A DNA stretch of 64,000 nt from Sphagnum magellanicum. Taxonomy: Eukaryota; Streptophyta; Sphagnopsida; Sphagnales; Sphagnaceae. Within the stretch, counting starts at the first letter, position 1; each line of letters begins with the position of its first letter. Where the stretch lies: the NCBI GenBank assembly GCA_021904315.1, contig CM038922.1, forward strand, positions 7,663,347-7,727,346, read 5' to 3'. This document shows positions 44,105 to 56,300 of the stretch, in pieces. The translations under genes and the position numbers were made by a program. The notes under the pieces are model-generated. The model did not search any database. It had not been told where the DNA came from and worked only from the letters and a program-made list of their open reading frames with translations.

Positions 44105-45860
44105 TGTCATGACCCTAGCCTTGGGCTCATGACCAAGGCAAAGGCATGGAAAGGTGTGGGTCGAGAGTGCAACCTAGGAGTCACATTTGCACTCCTGAGA
44201 GTGCAAGGGAGTGCGAAGGAATGAGCCCACACTCCAAAATGAACTTCCACTTTAAGAATTGGAGTCTTGATTTTTCAAAGAACAATTTTAAGGGTCAAAA
44301 CGCATTGTATTGAAAACTTTTTTATACCATTGAAAATCCCTTGAGACGTAGGTGTCTAAAATGGGTTTGCATGATCCATTTGAATACTTACAACACAAGT
44401 TATGGTTATTTGAGGGGTTAGGAGTTAAAGTGTCAATTTGACTCGTGAACATTAAAAGTCAAGAATCACCCTAAAATGCATGCGTATAGGTGGTGTGTCA
44501 CAAATCGTTGAAAAGTTATCGAAGAGGGCTACAACTTTGCTTGCAACCTCATCTCAATCAGAGGTCTAAACAAAAAGTTATGGGCCTCCAAAGTGGTGGG
44601 AGTCCCAATTTCGAAATTTTTAGGATTCCCAACTTGGGAGTCCTCGGAAAAATGACATTTGGGTGTAGCCCCTATGGCTAATCATAGATAATACTATAAG
44701 GGGGAAGGTGGTGGCTTCCCCCAAATTCAAACCATGGTGAATCTTATGAGTCTGTGTATGTCTATAGTTTGTTCATGCACCAAATGTCGCAACCCTAGCC
44801 TTGGCTCACGACCAAGGCAAGGGGGTTGCAAGGTTGCGGGCCTATAAGTAGACCCGGGAGTTGTATCGCATGCTCCCGGGAGTGCAAAGAGTGTGAGGGA
44901 ATGAACCCTCACACTCCCAAGTGAACTCCCATGTTGGGAGTTGGTGAAAGTTGGAGTCCCAAAAGGACTCCCGAAACTTCAAAGAGCGTTTTGAGGGGTC
45001 AAAACTCCATGGCTGGTTGCGCTTTTTATATCAATGAAAAGTTCTCGAAGTGTAGATGTCCAAAATGGGCTCGCATTGCTCATTTAGACATCTGAAAAAC
45101 AAGTTATGGCCAAAAGAAGACCCGGGAGTTGAACTCCCGGGATTCCGCCAGTTTTGACTCCCGACCACTAGAAGTCGGGAATCGACCCGAAATACTTGGC
45201 TGCAAAAAATGTGCGACATACCGTTGAAAAGGTCTCGACGAGACCTACAACTTTGCTTCAGATGGCAAGTCGATCGGAGGTCTACTCCGAAAGTTATGAA
45301 GCTTCAAAGTCGCAGGAGTCCCGAAAATGCGCGATTTCGGGACTCCCACGCGGGAGTCCCGGGAGTCCCGGGACAAAATGGCCATTTGGATGCCACCCCC
45401 GCGGTGAGTCACAGAGTATACTATAAGGGGGAAGGTGGTGGCTTCCCCCAAGGTCCGGGCCGTGGTGAGTCTTGTGTGTCCGTGTTGCCCGTGGCTTGTC
45501 CCAACACCAAAGGGATCTAGAATGAGTTTCAACCACTTTGTGTGGTTTCATGCAGGCCCGTGTGAGTGAGTAAACTTGTCAATTCTTCCTAGTCTTTCCC
45601 GGGACTTCTAGCACGCCCCTCTCACCCCCTCTAGTGCTGGAAGTCGGGATCGTGCTCCAAGTTCCAATTCCTTCCGCATTGCCGCATACTTGGACCTTCA
45701 AGTGGGTCTACGAGGAACTTGGGAGCGCGACACCAAAAGTGTTCCAACTACGCACTAACCAACTTATTGTTTGGTTTGTGCAAGTCTGTGTGAGTAATTG
45801 ACCTACTTGTCACTTGTACTGGTCCCCATCCCAAAGCTCCAGTACATCCTTCTTACCCTT
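44105..45860 (+). repeat. Older LTR-like copy, split by a nested copy of its own family
   Basis: The left part (44105-44784) begins tgtcatgaccctagccttgg and carries a TATA-like 'atactataagggggaagg' at about 44690. The right part (45733 to about 45860) continues with 'accaaaagtgttccaactac' and 'ttgtttggtttgtgcaagtc'. In the copy near 5.5 kb these two halves are directly joined (gcaccaaagtgttcaaac), which proves the interruption. The right end is not sharply defined. Confidence 0.7.
44785..45732 (+). mobile_element. Solo LTR, 948 bp, with 5-bp target-site duplication
   Basis: Begins tgtcgcaaccctagcc and ends gggagcgcgaca, giving TG...CA ends and the 6-bp terminal inverted repeat TGTCGC/GCGACA. 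It is flanked on both sides by ccaaa (44780-44784 and 45733-45737). Inside is a TATA-like 'gtatactataaggggg' at about 45416 followed by 'ccccaaggtccgggccgtgg', an expected LTR promoter layout, plus GC-rich 'gggagtcccgggagtcccgg' runs. No internal retroelement sequence lies between the ends, so this is a solo LTR left by recombination. Promoter activity would face the plus strand. Confidence 0.85.
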
Positions 45861-46199
45861 GAAATGCAAACTAGGGAACATACCCCAACTATTTCTTCCA
45901 TTATTTTCACTTTTGGATTTGCATTTGAGTATTTCAAGGAGTGTGGGGGTGCGTTGAATTACATGTTTAGCCAACCACCTATTCAATCAATCTATTGGTT
46001 CAACATGTATCACCAATTCAATAATATCACCGGTTAAGCTATTATGAGTTAGAGGATCATCAAATATTAATTAACAGAGAATTATGGTCAACATCATCCC
46101 CCTTTCAAAACTACATTTTGTCTTCAACATGTTAGTTTTAAGATTTTATGTTCACTTTTTTTAATGTAACATGCTGGTTAGTATTGTTTTTAGTTGGTA

Positions 46200-49100
46200 T
46201 AGCATTGGCTTCCTCCACAAGTTCAATTTGACTTAAAATCTAAATACCTATTTTTGTTGCAATTTTATGTTGATAAGGTGTTTCTTCAAAGCTCGTTATG
46301 GGTGTTGCAAATACCTTTGATGCATGAGGCGTGTTGGAAATTAAAGTAATATCCAAACCTACACTTATTTGGGGTGGAGTTAATGGTATGGTAGTAAATA
46401 GAAATTTTAAGGTTTCTAATTTGTTATTCACCACAAATGATGGTGCATCAATAGGTTCAGGAATAACTTCAACAAGTATTGCTAAAGTTACCATAGGTAA
46501 ATGTATGATTTTTAAACTTTTTCCTCTTCTAATGGGATTAACTGGTTTGGTGGTAACAACAAGTTGTTATCTCAAATTAATGAAAAAAATAGATGATGTT
46601 GCACCTGTTGTCCTTGTGTTAGTTCCAATTTCCATAGACACAAAAGAAGGTGATTCATATTTGAAATTTGGGAAAATAGTTTGGTAAGCTTGTAGTTCTA
46701 ATTGGTAAACTTATTTGTCAGCTTTAGCCATCTCCATGTTTTCTTGGATTTGGTCCTTTGTGAACTTTTGGACTATTTGCCACCATTCTTTCCACTTGGA
46801 TTCTTATCCCTTAAAGCTTGATTTTGCATTTTGAGCAAAATGTTGTCCAACAACAATTCCTCAAATTCCTTCAACCTATTATCTAGTCTAGCAAGTAGGA
46901 CTTTGGTTGGTTCGTTCATTTGTACCTTTGTTATTTCCAATTTGCCCTTCCAATCTTGGATTTAAGCTTTCAAGTTTTGGGTTTGCTTCTTATAATTAAT
47001 GTTGGCAAGTACTAATTGCTTTTTAAACTCTTGACATGTTTGTTCTAAACTTGTTATAATCTTTTCATGTTGCATGCTAGACTGCTCCATTTTGTTACAA
47101 TTTCAAGTCATCCGTTCATGTTTACTTTGGAAATGTTTCAAATCATTGTGAGTTTTTTGATTAAGCTAATTAAATTCATTGTACTATAGTTGCAAACTCT
47201 TAGCTTTCAACGTAGCTTGCTTTGCATGATTCAACTTCATGGATAGATTCTAATTTTCATTTTGAACCTGAATAGTTGCCCCTTGACTGCAACCAACTCC
47301 TTTTCTTAGTTCTTCAAGGTTTGTTGTACTATAATCAATTCTAGATTATGGGTTTGTAATTGGTTATTGGTATCACACAAGTTCTATTTGACCTCTTCAC
47401 ATTCAACACTCAGGTTTGTGCTTCCATTTAAAATTCCTAACTAGGTTGTAACATTGTGGGTAGCTTGTTCAAAAAAAATATTTATTTGTTTTAGATTTTT
47501 TGTAGGATGACCAAAAATTGGGGTAGATTGAAGTGTAAAAAATTATGTGTTTTCTAAATTAACATGTTCAACTACTAATTGAATAGGTTGGTACATCCTT
47601 ACAAATACAATTACAAGTTCTCTAACCTCTACAACTATTACCATAAGTTCAACAAGTTCAACTTGAACATCTTCATTACTTGGTGAAGATTTACATTAGG
47701 TTCTTTTTTAGAGTTGGCCTGTGTTGTTGTTGCTTGGAATTTTTCATCATTTCCACCACCCATTTCCTCTAAATGTGTCTTCTTTTCTTCATCTTTTGAC
47801 CCAACAATTAGAATTTTAGAATGGTGTCTAGATTTTTTTCCTTGGTGGTGAAGTAATAGGTTCAAAACTTAACCTATTTCATGGCGTAAGCGATTCTATG
47901 CACGTCTTCAACCTATGAAACTAATGTGTCAGTAAAGGCGATGAAATTGTTGATCATGCTAATTTTCGTTCTCCTTAAAAAATTGTTCCCTAATGATAGG
48001 TTCAAAAGATATTTCATGATCTTAGACAATTGGTTGGGTTGAACATGTTGGTGACATAGGTTCACCTTAGGTTGTTATTCTTGGTGAAGAACCTTCAAAC
48101 AAAGGGAACCATTTCTAAAATAGGACATTAAGGATCAATCTTAAGTAGCAAATGGTAGTTTGCTAATTCTAAGTGTTAAACTAACTATTATATTCTTCTA
48201 TCATTTAATCCATTGAGTCAATTCCATGAACATTTGGGTAAAAACTATAGAACATTAGTCAACAAGTTGTGTTTTGTTCGCCAAGTCAAAGGTAATATCT
48301 ATTCAGTTGTTAAAGTAAACTAACCACTTTTGTTGATAGATGATTTGCAAAATGGCTACAAATTTGGGATGAAATTCCTTTTTCATGCGTACAACACTTC
48401 ATTATTCATTTTCTACAAGCACATTGGGGCTTGCAATTTTTTTCAAAACAATATTTACATCTTGAATAATAGAATTGGCAACATCCATAACTCCTTCATT
48501 GGAAATGCCAAGTTCATCATAGATAAATATTTGGTCAATAAGAATTTTTTTGCCACAAACTTGAGCTTTGATACAACCATCTTCTATCTCCTAGGTTTGT
48601 AGGGATTTTTTTTACAGGTCTTCTCATGGTGTAGTCTACTAAATGTTGAAAAGTCCTTCCAAACCAATTTGTTTCGCCCATTTGTAATTGTCTAGGTCCA
48701 TTTTCATCCATTGCAACATCTTTTGGGCCCCTTTTGCCTTTGACGTTGGTATTTTCTTGATAGGTTTTTCAATTTGTTCCTCCACAAGCACTTTCCTTTT
48801 CCTCTTCATCATTGTTTTTGGGTGAGATCATGGGCGTTGAGGTACAATGTTGGGAACCATTTCTTCTTCAAAAAGTTTTCGAAGAAATGATTTTTCAAAA
48901 TTGTTGATTATTTCTTTCAACTCTCTTTCCTCTTCTTTGTTTGTTTGCTCAAGTGTTTTTGGCGGTTGCTCTTTAGCAAAAGGTCAAATGAAAACTTTAG
49001 GTTCTTTTTTAGAATTTGAAATTATAATAACCAATGCTAGTGTACAAATAAGAGTGGGTCATTGAAGAAATCATAATGTAGCCTCGAGTTCTTCTTGCGA

Positions 49101-49325
49101 ATTTCTACTTTTCTTTGCGCATCAAAAGTTCTAACTTCCTTAGTTGTTGGCTTTCATGAAGCTAAAGGTTTTACACAAATTATTCCTCTTAGCCTAACCT
49201 ATTGCATTCTTTCTCGCTTTATTTGCTCTCTTCTTACACTTTTCACCTTTCTTTCAAGCTCTTTCACCCTAGCCTCTCTTTTCAACTTATCCAAAACGCT
49301 CTCACTCATGGCATCAAGCAAAACA
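46200..49325 (-). mobile_element. Coiled-coil coding relic downstream of the gypsy integrase
   Basis: Minus-strand coding debris between the integrase relic (49.7-50.9 kb) and 46.2 kb. At about 49308-49200 it reads MSESVLDKLKREARVKELER and a charged continuation. At about 47090-46900 it reads EQSSMQHEKIITSLEQTCQE, FKKQLV and LLARLDNRLKEFEELLLDN, clear coiled-coil composition. Stops and frameshifts occur throughout. Same direction and proximity suggest an additional 3' open reading frame of the same element. That is inference; the two could also be separate insertions. Confidence 0.4.
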
Positions 49326-49689
49326 ACAAAGTAAAACAAAATGAAAAGCCACAACAAAGGTTGCAATGGTTCTTGATATAACTATGGTTGATAACAATTT
49401 TGTGGTTGTGAATAGACACACCTTTTAGGGTTATAGATTTTTAATGAATAGACGTTCATAGTATTTACAATGGGTATGTCACTTTAATAATTATGAATAG
49501 GTGCATTGCTATGATAATTACAAATGGGTATGTTGTTTATAGTGATAGGTCCATCTATTGAGTCATTAGTAACCAATTCAAAAATTATAGGTTCAAAAAT
49601 GTCATTCTCAACATGTCATGGTTTAGGAATTTCTTTTTGAACAAGTATTTTAGTGGCCAAATCATTGGGTTTAGCAAATACAAGTTACA

Positions 49690-50870
49690 AGGTATTATCA
49701 TTTATAAACTTGTATGGTTTCAATTTGCTGATGTTGGTTAGGATTGGGTTAAAATTGAACTTATCCATGGTGACAAGTAAAATTGTATTATTGGGCAAAC
49801 AATATTGTATCCTATAAAGCCCAAACCATCTTCGTTAAAATTTAGGAGCATATGTTGAAATAGCCCTTGGAAACCAAAATACATAGTTTCCAAATTGAAA
49901 CTTAATTTCAACATATGGATTTTGTGACCATAATGACCTATTCCACTGGTTAAAAACAATTAAATCCTACATTGCCATCAATTGGTCTTCCCATAATTTT
50001 CCTAGCTCTGATAGATAACTAATTAATATTTGGACATGTGTTGGATCTAAATTGTTACCATATCTAAATGGTAATAGGTATTATGTGAGTAATAAGGATG
50101 TAGTCCATAAACAAGTTGAAATGGAGTATGACTTATTCCAACTTTGTATGTTGTTTGGTATGAAAATAATATTTCATGGACAGGTGTTTGTTTTAGTCAT
50201 TTTGGTTTTCATTGATTAATTTGGTTAGTAAGGTTCCAAAAACCTTATTGGTAAACTCAACTTATCCATTTCCTTGTGGATAATAAACAATAGAACTGAT
50301 ATGTTTAAGGATAAAATGGTTTATAAGATATTTGATAACATTGTTGATAAAATGGGTACTTTGATCGGTTATGATAGTCAAATTTGGTTAGAATATGTTC
50401 ATTTAAGAATTTAACAATTACAGCAACAATGTTGGTGTGGAATGCTCATGCTTCCACCCACTTTGTTGCATAATCAATGGCCACCAAAATGTACCAGTTC
50501 TTGGTCAATTTACTGGGAGGTTTGACCAATCCAATGAAGTCCAATTTCCATTTTTGAAATGGTTCTTTAGATAGAGTAGTAACCAATTTTGCTAGGATTT
50601 GCATTAACAAGTTACTTGTTCGTTGACATTGATCGCATGTTTTGTAGTATTCATGAACATCATGATTCATTGTTGACCACCAATAACTAGCAATGAGATT
50701 TTCTTCATACTAATGTCTGAAGAGAAATGACCTCTTGCAATTCCTCCATGAAATTCTTATAACACTGTGGATACTTGTTCTAGTTGTAAGATTTGACAAA
50801 ACTTGTTGTCTTGTTCGAATCGATACAATACTCCTTTCTGGGGCACAAATGATTTAACTCTCTAAACCAA
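49690..50870 (-). mobile_element. Ty3/gypsy integrase relic
   Basis: In minus sense, about 50860-50700 reads VPQKGVLYRFEQDNKFCQIL and GGIARGHFSSDI. Next comes the zinc-binding end [15 protein letters not shown] and the integrase core start [30 protein letters not shown] (50670-50446). The core continues with TDQSTHFINNVIKYL and SIVYYPQGNG, then stops (TAA where the usual Q-A-E-S follows). Finally RRWFGLYRIQYCLPNNTILL and NISKLKPYKF (about 49830-49700) form the C-terminal end of pol. Frameshifts and stops make it inactive. The catalytic first D (DFIG) and second D (TDQ) are visible; the catalytic E is in damaged sequence. Confidence 0.85.
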
Positions 50871-50879
50871 ATATTGTCG

Positions 50880-51040
50880 TTGTGAGAGTAGTAAACCTCT
50901 TTGGCATCAATCCTTCTAACAGGTGCTCATAAACATTCTACACACCCGATCCTAAAAAAATAGAGGCCATAGCCATGAACACTTTGAGCATTAAAGGCTT
51001 TGTATTTGAGCATTAAAAAGTAGAGGCCATAAACACTCTG
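50880..51040. other. Short-unit duplication 'agaggccata...ctttgagcat'
   Basis: The string 'tagaggccatagccatgaac' / 'tagaggccataaacactctg' with the following 'gagcattaaaggNttt' occurs twice, about 60 bp apart. No gene. Confidence 0.5.
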
Positions 51041-51044
51041 AGCA

Positions 51045-51720
51045 TTAAAGGTTTTATATTTGAGCATTAAATATAAAATATTAAGTATGCTTACCAATAT
51101 TGGGCTGTTGTCAGAAACAGGAACAGACCAGTGTTGGGCAGGTACCCAGTTTGGCAGGTTAGAATCATCAGTTTCAATTCTGGTTAGTAAAAATCAAATT
51201 GGAATTGAGTCTGATTTTCAGAACCCGAATCGAAAACAGAATTGAACCTAGAATGAGAACTGGACCCAGAACTGAGTTAAATTGGAATTGAAATTGAGAA
51301 TTTATTTAAAAAGATGACTAGAATGGGGTGTAACCACAGGTTAATTGGCAATTAACTATGGGTTCGAGTCTGGGTTAGTAATAACCAGATTAGAACATCC
51401 GTCTGATTTTTTGGAACAGAATTGAGAATCAGAATTTTTTGTTAAAGAGCCAGACCAAGAACCAGAATTTTTTGTTAAAGAGCCAGACCAAGAACCAGAA
51501 TCATTCTTACATTTATTTTTTAGAACTGGAACTGGAACCATTCTAATTCATTTTAAAAAACTGAACCGAAACCAGAGGTTCATCATTTTTTTTAAAAAGA
51601 AAAAAGAACCACCCAACAGTAAACCATCCTCTGGATACCTGTTATTACTGAGTTATAAATGAACCTCAACTGAGTTAATATTTGGTTTCACTTTGGTAAC
51701 CAATTTTGTAGGAAATAGGT
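51045..51720 (+). repeat. Low-complexity 'gaaccagaa' repeat region
   Basis: Words such as agaactgga, gaaccagaa and aattgagaatt recur throughout. An exact 33-bp tandem pair containing 'attttttgttaaagagccag' sits at about 51435-51500. The repeated SWSGSLTKN peptide in an antisense frame comes from these repeats and is not evidence of a gene. Confidence 0.6.
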
Positions 51721-53360
51721 CTCATATATAGGTAGATAGGTAGGTAGGAAAATAAGTAATTACTAGGTAAGTAAATGGTTAATACATAGGTAATGGCTGT
51801 TTTAACTACCTATCTACTAACAACCTGCTTGTGGGTAGTTAGTAGGTAGGTAGGAAAAAAAAAAGGATCTGAACTAACGACCATGGTTAGCTAGGGAACT
51901 GGAACTCAACAGAAAATTGTTTCCTGACCACTAACCATTCATCCTTCATGGTGCACTGGTGGGTGCTAGTTCACTGTGGCCCCTAGGGTGTGTTCATTGA
52001 TGGTTTCCTGAGTTTCACCCTGTCTTTCTTTTTTTTTCCCTGAGCGCCTCCATTGCTGCTACATAGATTTTCACCGCTTTGCACCGCTCCTACCTCTACA
52101 CTACTATAATTCCTCTCGAACCTTGTGCATTAATTGCTGAGATTCAGCATTTTGTAGCGAGTTTCAGTACTTCATACTGAGATTTAATAAAATTTCCTTA
52201 CTTTGCGGATACCACTAAAAGAGGGGTTAGGGGGTGAAAGGACGCCCAAAGACAGGGCGAACACAGGGTGACTTTATGAATATCTCTGTTATCAGAGTGA
52301 GTTTGATCCTTAATGGAGTGAGATTAAAATAATAATAATAGCAAATACATTGCATTTAAAAGGGGAGTGAAGCCAGAATGCAACTCAAATTACACTGAAT
52401 TATATGATAATTTAAGTTTGATCATCTTTCTTAAATTACACTGAATTTTGTGACAATTTAACTCACTATCTTTCTTTCTTTTCTTGAGCACCTTCATTGC
52501 TGATGCTCTTAGTGCCACAATAATTATAATGAATCCCATGCACTCTGTACTACACTGTTAATTGCCCACATAGGTATATGCATTCGCCATTTCCAGAACC
52601 AAAGGAATCTTTCAAACCATTGTGTCAGTTTACATATTGATGTCAAATACAAAGGGATGATGGATCTGTGTATGGATTGTGCACCAAGTTCAGAGTGCCT
52701 TGTGCATGGATTGGTTCTCCATGATCCTAATTTAAAATCATATTTCAATCTCAAGCTTTATAGCTTATCAAGGATGCAGGTCAATATAGTTGTAACTCAA
52801 CCTGCAGGACAATCATGAGTAGCTGGCTTGAATTCTTCACCACCAGTCAGGATGAACTCTAAGCCATCGAGGATCCCTTACAATCAATCTTCCCTAAGGA
52901 TTTGTCCACCTATATAAATTTCCATTTGCAGTCTCAGTTTCTTCTGCTTGTATGAACAAACAAAATTAACATCTGCAATGCAGTTAATGTACATGCAAAA
53001 ATAAAAGCAAAGGCATATGTCAATGGGTGCAAAGTGCACAGAAAAACCCATACAAGAACAGTGAGAACCAAGGACAGATTCTAAGCTTTGGGCAGATTAT
53101 AGTAGTCCAGAATTTTACTTCTAGCAATTGCTTTCCAAGCAAGAACTATTTACTCTAAGCTGGTAGGATTGGCTGTTCTACAAAAAATCTATGTTCATAG
53201 AAAGATGAAGACCCCTGAACAAGTGATAGAATTAGGAGGTAAGATTCTTGCTCCATGGAATTTCATCAAGTCAAACTGTTAGTCTCAGGGCAGTATGCTG
53301 AAATTAGTTTGAGATTGGCAAAGGGGAAGTCACTGTGGTCCACCTCAAAATTCAAAGAAA
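51720..53360. other. Intergenic sequence; first part shared with 30.7 kb; end is the SART3-like 3' flank
   Basis: 51720-51990 contains TAGG runs, 'tagctagggaactggaactc' and 'tcatccttcatggtgcactgg', matching 30690-30870. The rest shows no coding feature; the last few hundred bases are probably the 3' UTR of the minus-strand gene that ends at 53361. Confidence 0.45.
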
Positions 53361-56300
53361 CTACTTCTTCTCTAAAAACATGTTGCGGAACTCAGAGTTG
53401 GATTTGGGTGCTTGGTCTCCAATGGAGGTTGTTGAAGAATCCCCATGTGGGGTTCCCCACCCCAGTGGCCGAGCCACAGTCCTTGGCACTGCAAAGGTGT
53501 TAGTACCAGTGAGCTTCACATGGCCACCTCGACGATGGCTTATCATTGGAGGTCCTGCCTGACCCAGTCCACCTAAGAAAGCCAACACAAGAAAAAAAAC
53601 CAACTTTAGATTCTGATAACCATTCAATATGCTTTGACAAGAAACACCAGACAAGTTCACAATTTTTGATCCCTTGAATGGATTCAAAATAGATGAGTGC
53701 CAATGGAAACAGACTCAAACCAGAAGAAACCCATCATGCTGTTCAGAGCAGTAACTACAGGCATGAATGGAAACTTGAACACGGAGTACAATATATGAAC
53801 TTGCAGACCATGTACCTTGTTGCTCTCCTTAATCCAGGTTGCTTGAGGAAATACAAACTAAAGGTACAATTCATGATACGTGAAGGTTATACCTCCTTGC
53901 TGTTCATTGTGTTGACCTCTTCCTCCAGTGCTGATGTGGCCTCCTCGCCCTCCAGCCCCTACTCAAAAAAAATACAAAGATAAAGTCTTAACTAAAGTAG
54001 CATAGCAGAGCCATGGATGAGAGAACTAGGAACAAAGAAACTCAACTAGCCTACAAAAAAGAGAAGCCCAAGGATGGTAGCAAGAGACTACATGTCAAAA
54101 GAAGCTTGAACCTAAGAAAAAGAAGACAAGATGTGATTAAAGCCCCAGCATCCCCTTGAGATAGATTGGAGAGCAGTAAATACCACGACCACCAGCAGCC
54201 CCTCGACCTCGCACAGATCCACTGCCCCGTCCTCCACTTCGACCAGTCTTTGGATCTGACCGTGCAACACTCAAAGGGCGTCCCAAGAACTCCTCTTTGT
54301 TTTTGGCTACAGCTGCTTCTAAAGATTGTTCATCTTCAAATTCAACATAAGCCAGTCCCTGCAACAGAAAGAAAAGGATGCCCTAGATTGTGGTCAACAA
54401 CAGGCAATACTAAACCATCAAATTTAGTGCACACTGGTCATCTCATTCCAAATAAGAACCAAAAACATCTTTTTGGGCAATTTATGCAATTTTCAGCCTC
54501 CAAAGCCAATGGACCTACCCGTGGCCGAGAGGTTGCACGATCTCTCAATAAGCGGACATCCTTGACACCACCACAGGACACAAAGAACTCTTTTATCTGC
54601 TCCTCTGTTGCCTGCAAGCCAAGCACAGGGGGAAAAAAAAACATCAGCTAACATTAGGAGCTTTGGCCCAATTCTACAGATTACTAAAACATTTCACTGA
54701 TACTTGATCTGTAAAGACAGGGCTGATCTCTTCCCCAGCCACAGGGTTCTGTAGAAGAATTATCACCTCAAATGAAAGATTCGATAAGAAGGCTGTACAT
54801 TGATCTGTATACACAACAGCAGTGTTCAAACTTTGTGACTGAGATTGCATACTTTTCCTTGTCCCTTCTTGGCCCCCTTCGATTTCTGGTGATGGCCCAG
54901 TAATCACATCTGCTTGCTCCATAGGATGGTCAGTATCCTTCACACCACTTGGCCCATTGGTCTCAGTCCCACCCTTCTGTCGCTTAGCTGAACTTTCATG
55001 CTCTGAGAAACCAACACCTCTCTTTCTACTCTTTGGCACATGAACATCAGCAGACTTCGTAGCAGCTGATTTAGTTGTCACTTTTGAAGTCTTAGACTTA
55101 CGTTCACCTGCCCCTTGTGCTTTTGCCTCCTCCAGAAATGAGACAGCATTCTGACTTGTCTTTTGCTCTTGTTGGTGTTGCATTGCCTGAACTTCAGCTA
55201 CCCGGGGCCCCACCTATGCGGAGGCCAATAACCACCCTCTATAAGTTGGTTAGCACTATCTCCTCCCTTAAGAAAAAGCATGGATAAACTCCAAACCATT
55301 TAGGAAGAAAACAAACAGCACAAAGCCAGAACACACATGCACAGTGCTCACCTTCAGAACTGCTCGATCATAATCTTCCAGAGTTCCATACTCTTCCTCA
55401 AACTGTAACCATTTCCTGCACAACACCTGATGGTAGCCACTAAGAAAAGAATTAGAGGTGCAGATCTATTCCCAATACAAGGCAAATGCCAAGACAGAAT
55501 ATCTAAGTGTAGTGTCCATCCCAGGGCAAACATCAAGTGTCTCATTACAACTTGTGACATTCATAGCGCACAAAGAAGGCCAGTTAAGAAAAGCAGCAGC
55601 ACATCAATATTGTTGCAGGGCAAAACTCCAGAAAAAACATTTTTAGAGCCAAGCAAAGGTCAAGCCATTAGACAAATCCATGTGCACAAGTTACCTTCTC
55701 AGAGGCAGTGTCATAGCAGAAGCAATGATGGAAATATTTCTGAAAAGGGAAGGAGTAGATAGCTAAAGTCAAAAGGGATAGGATTTTGGAGGAATGATAG
55801 GAGTTCTGCAATACCTCAGTTCCTGTGCCTTCAAGTCTGCGACTGTAGCAACGTCTGTAGATAGAGCGAGTCTCCTTCACATTGCCTAACAATATCTCCA
55901 TTGATATGTAGCTTAGCCAGACCTCAGGCATTCGTCCACTGTCCATTTCACAAGACCAACAGTTCAGAAACAACAGACACAAGAAAATGCTCTTGGTTTT
56001 CCCTTCCAGCATATGCTAATGGCCAAACTGTATCTTTTCTTTTTGGTTTCAGATGATTGATGAGAGTTTAAATCTTTACAGAATTTCAGAACAGAATTTG
56101 CAAAGAAATTACAGACCCATCTCAATGTCAGTTGGATATCCGATCCCATAAGTAATTGCAAACATCCAACTCTCAACCATCAAAAACAAAGAAAGAATTA
56201 AAATTTTGTTAGGTAATATTGGTCCCTTAAAATTGTGTTGGGTGAGCATCCATCCCTTCAACACAGTTGTAGTAGTCAAAAGCCCTAAAGGTTTTTAATG

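Noticed and set aside
44105..50870. One continuous retrotransposon made of the LTRs at 44-46 kb and the gypsy pol at 46-51 kb
   Set aside because: The LTR promoter (TATA) faces plus while pol is on the minus strand, and the inner LTR has its own exact target duplication, so it is a solo LTR. No matching LTR lies beyond 50.9 kb.
51356..51541. Minus-strand ORF with repeated SWSGSLTKN peptide
   Set aside because: Direct consequence of an exact 33-bp tandem repeat in low-complexity sequence.
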